From Nitrospirota bacterium (lineage in GTDB: Bacteria; Nitrospirota; Thermodesulfovibrionia; Thermodesulfovibrionales; Magnetobacteriaceae), in the NCBI GenBank assembly GCA_015233615.1, contig JADFXJ010000024.1, positions 1-41,268 of the forward strand: a stretch of 41,268 nt of DNA, given 5' to 3'. Each line of letters begins with the position of its first letter. Within the stretch, counting starts at the first letter, position 1. A program made the translations under genes and the position numbers. Below the pieces are notes generated by a model. That model was not told where the DNA came from and made no database searches. It saw only the letters and a list, made by a program, of their open reading frames with translations. Below are positions 17,341-25,245 of the stretch, one piece after another.

Positions 17341-18471
17341 TCACTGCTTCGATACAATGACAACGACGCTGTCAGAGTATATGTTGCCATCTTTAATTCC
17401 ATCCATTTTATCATCTAAATCGAAGTAAAAGGTATAAACTCCTTCCGGCAGACCGGAAATATTTAAAACATCATAAGGCGAAAGATCGAACAACGCCCCC
17501 TCGTACGTTACCTTAGCCCCGACGGCCCAGCTCATTAACCCGCTCATAACGTCGAAATAAACGCTACCAAAAGGGGTGCTTGCGTAAATCCACCAATCCA
17601 CGCTCTTGCCGGCAAGAGAGCCTGCCGTTGTTCTTACGGTAATAGTAAGCGTATCGTTAGATGTAATATTTATGGAACCCTCGTTTCCATTGGCTTTTAT
17701 ATTGGTATATGAAGAAGCTGCGCTTTGGGGTTTTAACGCGAAGTACGCTATTGTTGTAGTGCCGAGTTGAAATGTTGCGCTTTGTATGGACGTTTCGTAA
17801 CCCGGATGAGACACGATAATATTGTGGGTACCTTCGCTATCCGTTATCACGTAACCGCCAAGCTCGTCCGTTATTCCGGTGTTACTGAGGTGATCGGTTT
17901 TTATTACCGCATCCTTAACAGGCAGTTTCGTAATCGAGTCGGTAACGATACCCTGGGCGGTGCAATCGAAAGAAGCCGCCGTAATGTCAATTTCCAGCGA
18001 ATACCCGGTATCGTCGCCGTATTGGTTGGGATCGTAAGATCTTATCCTTACGTAATAAAACCCTTCTTTGGGGCATGGCCAATAGAGCTTTTCATCGTGT
18101 CCTGCCAGATAATCGTCCTTCGAAGTAATGAGGGTTGTACCGTCAGACTCGAAAAGATCGATTACAACATCGGCTCTTTTCCCGACATTGCTCACCTTTA
18201 TTGTATATGGTACCCCCTTAATTCCGTAGAATTTTACCCAATCCTCGTCCCCTTTCTGGTGAAAGTTGTGAAGTTGCGGGGCCGCTCCATTCAGAGTTAT
18301 GGTTTTTGCCGTAAGATAAGTGTCGTCCGGCTCATAAGCATCCGGTGCTATCGACAAGGCTGTGCCTGGATAATAAAGAATACTCCATAATGTAAGTACT
18401 ATGAATGCTATAAGTACCCGCCAAAAAGAATTGCCGGCTTTTTTTTGGTAGCAAATAAACCCTATTCCCAT
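17341..18471 (-). CDS. Secreted PPC-domain / carboxypeptidase-regulatory-like protein with the shared C-terminal domain
   Basis: Protein of 376 aa. A signal or anchor helix (WRVLIAFIVLTLWSILYYPGTALS) is followed by a bacterial pre-peptidase C-terminal (PPC) domain (about 43-155: YEPDDTYLTAKTI, GDEDWVKFYG, YYVRIRSYD) and a carboxypeptidase-regulatory-like beta-sandwich (about 160-240: GIVTDSITKLPVKDAVI, GGYVITD, SHPGYE). The last ~120 residues match the C-termini of the two NHL/C13 proteases (DWWxYAxT, VTYxGxLF, LNISGLPxGxYxF). It has no protease domain of its own; PPC modules commonly accompany secreted proteases, so a companion or scaffold role is possible. Spacing to the FadL-like gene is 11 bases, with a strong aagggggt ribosome site, and the stop overlaps the cyclase-CHAT frame. 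Confidence 0.78.
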   Translation of the reverse strand: MGIGFICYQKKAGNSFWRVLIAFIVLTLWSILYYPGTALSIAPDAYEPDDTYLTAKTITLNGAAPQLHNFHQKGDEDWVKFYGIKGVPYTIKVSNVGKRADVVIDLFESDGTTLITSKDDYLAGHDEKLYWPCPKEGFYYVRIRSYDPNQYGDDTGYSLEIDITAASFDCTAQGIVTDSITKLPVKDAVIKTDHLSNTGITDELGGYVITDSEGTHNIIVSHPGYETSIQSATFQLGTTTIAYFALKPQSAASSYTNIKANGNEGSINITSNDTLTITVRTTAGSLAGKSVDWWIYASTPFGSVYFDVMSGLMSWAVGAKVTYEGALFDLSPYDVLNISGLPEGVYTFYFDLDDKMDGIKDGNIYSDSVVVIVSKQ

Positions 18472-18482
18472 AAGACCCCCTT

Positions 18483-19841
18483 TTACAAGTAGTAAATTAT
18501 CGAAGTGTATACCGTATGCTCCCTGACGTTTTGTGAAAAGCCCAGATTCCCGAGTATCGATTCTCCCACGAGGTTTCCAAACCTGTACTGGTAAGCAACG
18601 TCGAAAACAAAGCGCCCGCTCGCGTAACCCGTGCCAGCACTGAAACCGTAGTAATCGTCCGGTTTACCTTTCGCGGGTGCCGGATCGTAGAACATGCCCG
18701 CCCGAAGAGGTATGATGTAATCGTGCCTGATAATGAGATACTCACCTCCCATCCTTACCTGATTTGTGCTTGATATATCGGAGCTGCTCGTTGACTCCCC
18801 CGTGATAGGAGAGATTTTAGTGCCATCCGAACCCGTTAATACGAAGTTCTTCCACTCCGTTCGATAAATATCCGATGCAAGAGTTAAACGATCCGAAAAT
18901 CTGTAGGCAATACCAACGCCATAAGATGCCGGCATGTGAAGTTTTTCGTAATCCGTGAGGCTTAATTCTCCCGAGTTGTTTAACGCGGGGTCATTCGGAT
19001 AGTCAAAAGAATAATCTTTTGTAATTTGATGCTTTAGATTGGCGGTAAACGGCGTCTTAAATACTCCGCCAACGGTTAGCTTATCGTTAATACTCCAGAG
19101 AAACCCCAGGTTTGCATTGAAACCTGAAAGTTTGAACACTTCTTCGATGTCGGACGCGTAGCGGTATTTTTTCCCGGTAAGCGTTACGTCCGTATCCACG
19201 TCGTGGTATTTCTGCTTCCACTCGTTTTGACCGAGTAAATTTCCCCAGTAATTCAGAGTACCGCCTAAAGAGAATAAAGGAGTAATCTGCACGCAGTATG
19301 CAAGCCCCATAGCGGAGAGATTACCGGACTGCTTATAATCGGTAGTAGAGCTTGAATTCCCGCCGCCAATTGTAAAATTCCATTTCCGGTTCATATCGTA
19401 GAGGTGCTGATAGTTTATCGACACAACCATATTACGGTCTAAGAACACGAAAGGGTAGGTTGCGCTCATGTAGTTTAGGTTCTCATTCAGAACCGGCCCA
19501 TTTCCGGAGGCTTCCGGCGCAAGGGCAAACGTGTTGTCTTCGGTTCTTTTTACCAGGGCTCCCACGCCGGATACTTCGGGTTTCTCAAGTTGTATGAGGC
19601 CGCCAGGATTCCATGACGCTGCCGTGGCGTCGTCGGCTATGGCGATAAAAGCCCCGCCCATGCCAAGCGCTCTGGCTCCCGACCCTACCGGATTAAAGGA
19701 TGAGGGAATCTCCGTTCTTTCCGCGGACTGGCAGTAGACCGATCCCGGGCTGAACGCTGAAAAAAATAAAGTAACCGTTAAAGATATTAGATTGACGGCA
19801 ACTTTAGAATAAGACCAGTTCCACTTAAGGATTAGCATCAT
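18483..19841 (-). CDS. FadL/OmpP1- or PorV-like outer-membrane beta-barrel protein
   Basis: Protein of 452 aa. A signal peptide ends near SVYCQS. The segment NPVGSGARALGMGGAFIAIADDATAASWNPGGL is the N-terminal signature of FadL/OmpP1/TodX proteins and of the PorV/PorQ group. The rest alternates aromatic and polar residues as expected for about 14 strands (YRTEWKNFVL, FVFDVAYQYRFG) and ends in a hydrophobic strand (HTVYTSIIYYL). Relatives import hydrophobic compounds or, as PorV, shuttle secreted proteins. In this locus, flanked by three secreted proteins with one common C-terminal domain, a secretion or surface-attachment role is an attractive but unproven reading. A ribosome site (aggaggg) precedes the ATG; an extended -10 lies upstream. 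Confidence 0.8.
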   Translation of the reverse strand: MMLILKWNWSYSKVAVNLISLTVTLFFSAFSPGSVYCQSAERTEIPSSFNPVGSGARALGMGGAFIAIADDATAASWNPGGLIQLEKPEVSGVGALVKRTEDNTFALAPEASGNGPVLNENLNYMSATYPFVFLDRNMVVSINYQHLYDMNRKWNFTIGGGNSSSTTDYKQSGNLSAMGLAYCVQITPLFSLGGTLNYWGNLLGQNEWKQKYHDVDTDVTLTGKKYRYASDIEEVFKLSGFNANLGFLWSINDKLTVGGVFKTPFTANLKHQITKDYSFDYPNDPALNNSGELSLTDYEKLHMPASYGVGIAYRFSDRLTLASDIYRTEWKNFVLTGSDGTKISPITGESTSSSDISSTNQVRMGGEYLIIRHDYIIPLRAGMFYDPAPAKGKPDDYYGFSAGTGYASGRFVFDVAYQYRFGNLVGESILGNLGFSQNVREHTVYTSIIYYL

Positions 19842-19884
19842 CCCTCCTGTAATGCCTCCCGCCTTCCGGCTCTATTCTGAGGAA

Positions 19885-19893
19885 ATTATAACA
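19885..19893 (-). promoter_or_regulatory. Extended -10 promoter upstream of the FadL/PorV-like gene
   Basis: Minus strand TGTTATAAT lies about 45 bases before ATG 19841, in the 85-base gap after the NHL/C13 copy A gene. It matches the TGnTATAAT type found before both protease genes; no clear -35 is seen. Confidence 0.45.
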
Positions 19894-19926
19894 TATCCCG
19901 TTATATTATTCCGCAACGAAACCATT

Positions 19927-22900
19927 TTATTGGTTAACGTTCACTGTCACACTTCCTGAGTATATCTGGCCGTCAAGTACTCCATTTGGAGTCAGGTCAA
20001 CCTTAAAGTTAAACGTATATGAACCAACGGGAAACCCGGCGTAGTTGAGCATCTCGGTGGACGGGAGATTAAACAATGCTCCCTGGTAGGTAACGGATTT
20101 TCCGGCTTTCCAGGCAAAGGCGCCGGTTGCAGCGTCGTAATAGAAATTTCCAAAGTCGGTGTTTGCGTAAAGCCACCAGTCAGCCTTTGTGCCTGACTGG
20201 CCGCCGGGGTCGAGACTTACGGTGATGCTCAACTTATCGGTGCTTTTTATTGTAATGGAACCGGTCTGGCCATTGGCCTTTATCGCAGGCACGGGATCGG
20301 ATGATGTCCCCGAAGATTGAGTGAGAGTAGTCGTGACGGGGAGACTCATCTTGGTTCTGGTATCTATGGCGTAAACCGAAATGTAGTAAACGCCATTTTC
20401 GGTAAACTTGTCGTATGTGCCTTGATAGTTGCCGCCGCCCATGTCGTTCAGTACCACTTTGGGCACGTAAGCCGACGTAATGGGATTTCCTGCGGAATCA
20501 CTCTGTATCGAAGGCGGGATGATAAGCGCGTCAACTTCCTGAATGGTTCCGGTCGTTACTATATTTGATACGTTTATCGTTCCGGTAGTTTTTCCCGTAA
20601 GTACTGCGGTAACGTTGCCTTTTATTGCCGGAATCGCTCCCAAATTTTTAATGCCATTTCCAATTGTAAACGCCTGAGCAATCGCTATATCGTCTTTTTC
20701 GTTTGGTATTCCGTTTCCATTGGCGTCTATCTGAGGATCCTGCAAGTTATTTGCCGGTACTCCACCTTTGCCATCTACAAAAGAGTCGTAGATATTCTCA
20801 CCATACAAGACGTCGCTCCAGAAGTAATTCGAGAAAGATGTTCTTCCTCCATCGGCAAAATAGGCCTGCTCGTCAGATTTACTGCTGGTGATGAGAATTC
20901 TTTTCCCAGCGGGCGTTCCTGCAGACGGCTTCAACTGTGACAGGAAACTCCCGGAATAGCACGATTCGTATATTACAACCATGGTGCCGGTAATCGTGCT
21001 TTGAAGGGTATCTAGCCAGGAAGAAAGGTCTGAAGCTGCCAGTACTTCAGCGTCGTTCATAAGGAATTTTCCCACATCGCCGTGGCCGATAAGATAGACG
21101 ATGACATTCCGAGAGCCTGCCGCCCACATTGTGGCTTGCCTGAGATTTGTATTAGTAATCAGCGCTTTGATATTATCAACGCCGTCAGGGTCGAATTCAC
21201 CAAAACTGTAGCTCATGTAGTAAATAGTGCTCTTGCTGAATCCCTGCATTTTAAGTGCAAAGTCAGCACGTTCAGTGTTGAGTGTTGTTTCAGCCCAGAT
21301 TGACTGGTTTACGTTTGGTCCGCTTCCGGCTACGATGATGGCCTTGTCGACTGGAATAGGCGCATTCTTAGAAAATACCTGAATGCGGTTATTAGCAGTA
21401 TCAGATACGTATACGTCACCGTTAGAATTAAGCGCGATTCCGACTGGGTAGTTGAATTGTCCTTGATCGCTTCCAAAACTCCCCCATTTGGTAATAAACT
21501 GGCCGGATGAACTGAATTTCTGGATGCGAGCAATGCCTCCATCAGCAACGTACACATTGCCGCTGCTATCTGCCGCTATGCCTATGGGGCCGTCGAACTG
21601 TCCATCGCTGCTGCCTTGGCTTCCCCATTTTGCAATAAACTGACCAGATGAACTGAACTTCTGGATGCGAGGCTGGGGAGTAAGCAAGCCTTTAACAATA
21701 GCATCATATTCATAATATATATCAGCAACATAGACATTGCCACTGCTATCTACCGCTATGCCTTCAAGCTGGTCGAACTGTCCATCTCCACTTCCAAAAC
21801 TTCCCCATTTGGCAATAAACTGACCAGTTGAACTGAATTTTTGGATGCGATTTTGGATGCGATAATCACCATCATCAGCAACATAGACATTACCGCTGCT
21901 ATCAACCGCTATGCCTTCAAGCTGGTCGAACTGTCCATCTCCACTTCCAAAACTTCCCCATTTGGCAATAAACTGACCAGTTGAACTGAATTTTTGGATG
22001 CGATTTTGGATGCGATAATCACCATCATCAGCAACATAGACATTACCGCTGCTATCAACCGCTATGCCTTCAAGCTGGTCGAACTGTCCATCGCCGCTTC
22101 CAAAACTTCCCCATTTGGCAATAAACAGGCCAGATGAACTGAATTTCTGGACGCGATTATTACCACTATCAACAACGTAGACATTGCCGCTGCTATCAAC
22201 CGCTATGCCTTTAGGGTATTCGAACTGTCCATCGCCTGCGCCTCCACTTCCCCATTTGGCAATAAACAGGCCTGATGAACTGAATTTCTGGATGCGATTA
22301 TTTATATAATCAGCAACATAGACATTGCCGCTGCTATCAACCGCTATGCCAAAGGGCTGGTAAAACTGTCCATCGCCGCTTCCAAAACTTCCCCATTTAG
22401 CAATAAACAGGCCTGATGAACTGAATTTCTGGACGCGATTATGTTCAGCAACATAGACATTGCCGCTGTTATCTACCGCTATACCTGTAGACCAGTAGAA
22501 CTGTCCATCGTCGGTTCCTGTACTTCCCCATTTGGCAATAAACAGACCTGATGAACTGAATTTCTGGATGCGATTATTACCACTATCAACAACGTAGACA
22601 TTGCCGCTGCTATCTATCGCTATGCCTTTAGGGTATTCGAACTGTCCATCGTCGGTTCCTGTACTTCCCCATTTGGCAATAAACAGGCCTGATGAACCGA
22701 ATTTCTGGATGCGATTATTTATATAATCAGCAACATAGACATTGCCGCTGCTATCAACCGCTATGCCAAAGGGCTGGTAAAACTGTCCATCGCCGTTGCC
22801 TTGGCTTCCCCATTTGGCAATAAACTGTCCGGATGAACTGAATTTCTGGATACGTTCATTATAAGTATCTGCAACATAGACATTACCACTGCTATCTACC

Positions 22901-23328
22901 GCTATGCCTTCAGGGAGGTAGAACTGTCCATCTCCGGTACCTGAGCTTCCCCATTTGGCAACAAACTGTCCGGATGAATTGAATTTCTGGATGCGATTAT
23001 TACTAGTATCAGCAACGTAGACATTACCGCTGCTATCTACCGCTATGCCAAAGGGCTGGTAAAACTGTCCATCGCCGTTGCCTTGGCTTCCCCATTTGGC
23101 AATAAACTGGCCGGATGAATTGAATTTCTGGATGCGATTATTACTAGTATCAGCAACGTAGACATTACCGCTGCTATCTACCGCTATGCCTGAAGGCCCA
23201 TTAAAATACCACGGCTGATCGGGTACCGGCCACATATTTACCGATTGGTAAGTTTCATCGGCATAGACAAAGTTTGCCAATACCACAATATTAAAAAACA
23301 CCAGAACCAGATAAATAACCTTACGCAC
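19927..23328 (-). CDS. Secreted NHL-propeller / C13-like (clan CD) cysteine protease, copy A
   Basis: Paralogue of the gene at 9196, 1133 aa from GTG 23328. I prefer this GTG to ATG 23343 because it aligns with the paralogue's start (xHKVIYL/VRKVIYL) and has GGAGGAAG 5-7 bases upstream. A signal peptide (IYLVLVFFNIVVLANFVYA) is followed by about thirteen NHL repeats (consensus SGNVYVADxxNNRIQKFSSSGxFIAKWGS). The C13-like domain has His749 (IGHGD) and Cys790 (ESCYSGSF), numbered from the GTG. The C-terminal ~115 residues are the domain shared with two neighbours. Blades are far more alike here than in copy B, and two consecutive 153-bp units are nearly identical in DNA (about 21781-22086), pointing to recent tandem amplification. 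It is first in the six-gene locus. Probably exported; substrate unknown. Confidence 0.83.
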   Translation of the reverse strand: MRKVIYLVLVFFNIVVLANFVYADETYQSVNMWPVPDQPWYFNGPSGIAVDSSGNVYVADTSNNRIQKFNSSGQFIAKWGSQGNGDGQFYQPFGIAVDSSGNVYVADTSNNRIQKFNSSGQFVAKWGSSGTGDGQFYLPEGIAVDSSGNVYVADTYNERIQKFSSSGQFIAKWGSQGNGDGQFYQPFGIAVDSSGNVYVADYINNRIQKFGSSGLFIAKWGSTGTDDGQFEYPKGIAIDSSGNVYVVDSGNNRIQKFSSSGLFIAKWGSTGTDDGQFYWSTGIAVDNSGNVYVAEHNRVQKFSSSGLFIAKWGSFGSGDGQFYQPFGIAVDSSGNVYVADYINNRIQKFSSSGLFIAKWGSGGAGDGQFEYPKGIAVDSSGNVYVVDSGNNRVQKFSSSGLFIAKWGSFGSGDGQFDQLEGIAVDSSGNVYVADDGDYRIQNRIQKFSSTGQFIAKWGSFGSGDGQFDQLEGIAVDSSGNVYVADDGDYRIQNRIQKFSSTGQFIAKWGSFGSGDGQFDQLEGIAVDSSGNVYVADIYYEYDAIVKGLLTPQPRIQKFSSSGQFIAKWGSQGSSDGQFDGPIGIAADSSGNVYVADGGIARIQKFSSSGQFITKWGSFGSDQGQFNYPVGIALNSNGDVYVSDTANNRIQVFSKNAPIPVDKAIIVAGSGPNVNQSIWAETTLNTERADFALKMQGFSKSTIYYMSYSFGEFDPDGVDNIKALITNTNLRQATMWAAGSRNVIVYLIGHGDVGKFLMNDAEVLAASDLSSWLDTLQSTITGTMVVIYESCYSGSFLSQLKPSAGTPAGKRILITSSKSDEQAYFADGGRTSFSNYFWSDVLYGENIYDSFVDGKGGVPANNLQDPQIDANGNGIPNEKDDIAIAQAFTIGNGIKNLGAIPAIKGNVTAVLTGKTTGTINVSNIVTTGTIQEVDALIIPPSIQSDSAGNPITSAYVPKVVLNDMGGGNYQGTYDKFTENGVYYISVYAIDTRTKMSLPVTTTLTQSSGTSSDPVPAIKANGQTGSITIKSTDKLSITVSLDPGGQSGTKADWWLYANTDFGNFYYDAATGAFAWKAGKSVTYQGALFNLPSTEMLNYAGFPVGSYTFNFKVDLTPNGVLDGQIYSGSVTVNVNQ
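21781..22086 (-). repeat. Two near-identical 153-bp NHL-blade units
   Basis: The units at 21781-21933 and 21934-22086 match almost base for base. Each encodes a 51-residue blade instead of the normal 47, because RIQN is duplicated (YRIQNRIQKF). A third, diverged copy begins at 22087. Similar pairwise identity links the blades around 22289-22390 and 22707-22800. Confidence 0.85.
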
Positions 23329-23363
23329 GCTATCTTCCTCCATAAGATATAGTCCTCCCCCAC

Positions 23364-23372
23364 ATTATACCA
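23364..23372 (-). promoter_or_regulatory. Extended -10 promoter of the six-gene protease/cyclase-CHAT locus
   Basis: Minus strand TGGTATAAT lies about 36 bases upstream of GTG 23328, followed by a strong gggggagga ribosome region. TTGATA occurs 20 bases upstream of the -10, which is too far for an ideal -35, so recognition may rely on the extended -10. Confidence 0.5.
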
Positions 23373-23999
23373 TATTCCCCATCCATACTTATCAATAGTA
23401 AACTGTAATTAATCATAAAAATACCATGAAAAGCACACCGTAGCAGCATATACGTTTGTGTAAAATAGGTTGGAAATTTGAATTAGAACGGCTATCCAGT
23501 CACAACGAAGTTTCTAAATTATCGTTGTTATACGATATGTTTTTTGTAGGCTTTTCGCGTTAAATATGTGCGAAACATAATGTTCCATAAGTACAGAGGA
23601 TGTCGTATGCCTGGATTCCTGCTTTCGCAGGAATGACAAAAGGGGCAAGACACACAACCCCCGTAGTCGTCATTCCCGCGACAACGGGAATCCATGCTTT
23701 CTTTAACAGTAATCATACTTAACGCTAAAATACCCTTTTTGTAACTAATCCGACCATGACAAAGGGATGGCAATTCAAATGCCTGTTTACTTGGGTGCGC
23801 AAATTCCGGGCTCGCGAACACTCTCTTCATCGGGGGTAGGGGGGTGGCGGAAGACGGATCTATACCTGCCGTGACGTGAGCTTGAGAAAAAGTTAACTGC
23901 AGTACCGGGCGGCTTGAAACTATTGCGTTATTCTAAAGTATGGATTTAGTCGCCAGGTTGATTGGTCTTATCAAATAAAGGATTTAAAGCAGAATACTC
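23373..23999. repeat. Gene-free region with REP-like hairpins and a C-rich repeat fragment
   Basis: Two facing palindromes are present: tggattcctgctttcgcagg followed by aatgac (about 23610-23638), and gtcattcccgcgacaacggg followed by aatccat (about 23669-23697). These belong to the very common bacterial ggattcc...ggaatgac hairpin type. Bases 23805-23870 carry, on the minus strand, the cgccaccccccta block seen in the MITE at 28849. Nothing coding is supported. Confidence 0.6.
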
Positions 24000-25199
24000 T
24001 TATTGAACAATTGTAGAATTCCCGGCAAGATTTAAAGATTTCTCGAACCTTTCCGCTATTGAGTTCCAATCGAAGTTTTCCCTTGCACGGGCTCTCGCCT
24101 TGTCGCCGAGTTCTTTTCTGAGCCGGGGGGTTGCGATGAGGTAGCGTATAGCCTTTGCCAGAGACTCGTCGTCTTTTGGTGGCACGAGCAGGCCCGTCGC
24201 GTTTGACAGCACCTCCGGGATGCCTCCAACGCCGGTTGCCACGACGCTAAGCCCGGATGCCATGGCCTCCGCTATGGATATGCCGAAGGCCTCGTCCGCG
24301 ATGCTCGGAAACAGGGCAATCTCTGCGAGGTTGTAGTAGGCTGCCACCTCGTCGTTAGGCAGGGAGCCGGTAAAAATCACAAGCTCGGACAGCCCTAGTT
24401 CGCCGGCCAATTTTCTTAAATCCGGCAAGTATGGGCCATCTCCTACGATGACGTACCTTATGCTGCCGGCATATCGCACGTCGGTACGTTGTACGTCGGT
24501 ACATTGTACGCCGGCACTCTGCACACCGGCGCTTTGTACGTTGGTATGCTTCAGTTCGTATATCGCCTGTAACGCGTATTGTATTCCCTTAAGGCCGATC
24601 AACCTGCACACGCTCACGAGCACTATTTCGTTGCCTATACCGAGCCGCTTCTTTAGTGCTTCATCCGGCGGGCGCTTGCAAAAAAAAGTCGTGTCTACGC
24701 CGTTATAAATTACCTCGGGTTTTAACCGGCAGTACTTTTCCACCTCGCCGGCAATGTAGCGGCTGCATGCGAAAAAACGGTCTACGCGCCTTGCCATGAC
24801 CCCATAGAAGGGGAAAAACTCCGTGCCATGGGTACTAAACACCACCTTTATGCCGGTAAGGCGTGAGGCCAGGAGTGCCGCGGGCAAGTCGTACGGTTTG
24901 TGTATATATATGGCGTCATAGCCACCTCTTATTATCCGTTTAAAGGTAAAGAGCGCAAACGTGAGCCTTTCCATAAATTTCCTGAACCTCGAACCGAAAT
25001 TCGGTATTTTTGACCTGTCTAAAAACGGAAAAGTGAATACGGCCAGGCCGGGCATTTCCTCTATTTTTATATCCCCCCTGCCTCCGAAAATGTCAACCGA
25101 ATGGCCCCTTTTCGCCAGCGCCTTTGCAATGCCTACGGTGAAACTCTCTACTCCGCCGGTTTTCGTGGTCGTGGTGAGGTTATATATGAGGATCTTCAA
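24000..25199 (-). CDS. GT4-family glycosyltransferase with a 15-bp minisatellite insert
   Basis: GT-B retaining transferase of about 399 aa. LKILIYNLTTTTKTGGVESF opens the N-terminal Rossmann domain; TKxGGVE is a typical GT4 acceptor loop. The C-terminal domain has RYVIVGDGPYLPDL and the donor-binding region EAFGISIAEAMASGLSVVAT. Between them, residues NVQSA-GVQSA-GVQCT-DVQRT-DVRYA are five translated copies of a 15-bp unit. The frame is open to TTG 25259, but I favour TTG 25199: the protein family starts at this point and GAGAGG lies 9 bases upstream. It is the last gene of the LPS-core operon. A nine-G tract (25237-25245) and a 15-bp start-region repeat lie upstream. Function: core or O-chain sugar transfer; sugar unknown. 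Confidence 0.82.
   Translation of the reverse strand: MKILIYNLTTTTKTGGVESFTVGIAKALAKRGHSVDIFGGRGDIKIEEMPGLAVFTFPFLDRSKIPNFGSRFRKFMERLTFALFTFKRIIRGGYDAIYIHKPYDLPAALLASRLTGIKVVFSTHGTEFFPFYGVMARRVDRFFACSRYIAGEVEKYCRLKPEVIYNGVDTTFFCKRPPDEALKKRLGIGNEIVLVSVCRLIGLKGIQYALQAIYELKHTNVQSAGVQSAGVQCTDVQRTDVRYAGSIRYVIVGDGPYLPDLRKLAGELGLSELVIFTGSLPNDEVAAYYNLAEIALFPSIADEAFGISIAEAMASGLSVVATGVGGIPEVLSNATGLLVPPKDDESLAKAIRYLIATPRLRKELGDKARARARENFDWNSIAERFEKSLNLAGNSTIVQ
24468..24542 (-). repeat. In-frame 15-bp minisatellite, five copies, inside a glycosyltransferase
   Basis: Units such as ggcgtacaatgtacc and gacgtacaacgtacc repeat five times without breaking the frame and add about 25 residues just before the second Rossmann domain. 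Copy-to-copy differences are few. Confidence 0.85.
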
Positions 25200-25245
25200 A
25201 TCGGCGAACCTCTCATCATCGAACTTCTCATCGGCGCCCCCCCCC
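25191..25245 (-). repeat. Poly-G tract and 15-bp tandem repeat at a glycosyltransferase start
   Basis: Directly after the upstream heptosyltransferase stop comes a run of nine G (25245-25237). Three 15-bp units follow (gccgatgagaagttc, gatgatgagaggttc, gccgatttgaagatc; 25235-25191). The TTG start at 25199 lies in the third unit and its ribosome site in the second. Units one and two create a short frame (25231-25196, MRSSMMRGSPI) whose TGA overlaps the start as TTGA. Confidence 0.75.

Noticed and set aside
17767-18390. Plus-strand frame of 207 codons opposite the PPC-protein gene
   Set aside because: Antisense shadow: the minus-strand protein has a signal peptide and recognisable PPC and shared domains.
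19927-23328. Regularly spaced DNA repeats resembling a CRISPR array
   Set aside because: The ~141-bp period is in frame and encodes NHL blades; there are no short direct repeats with unique spacers and no cas genes.
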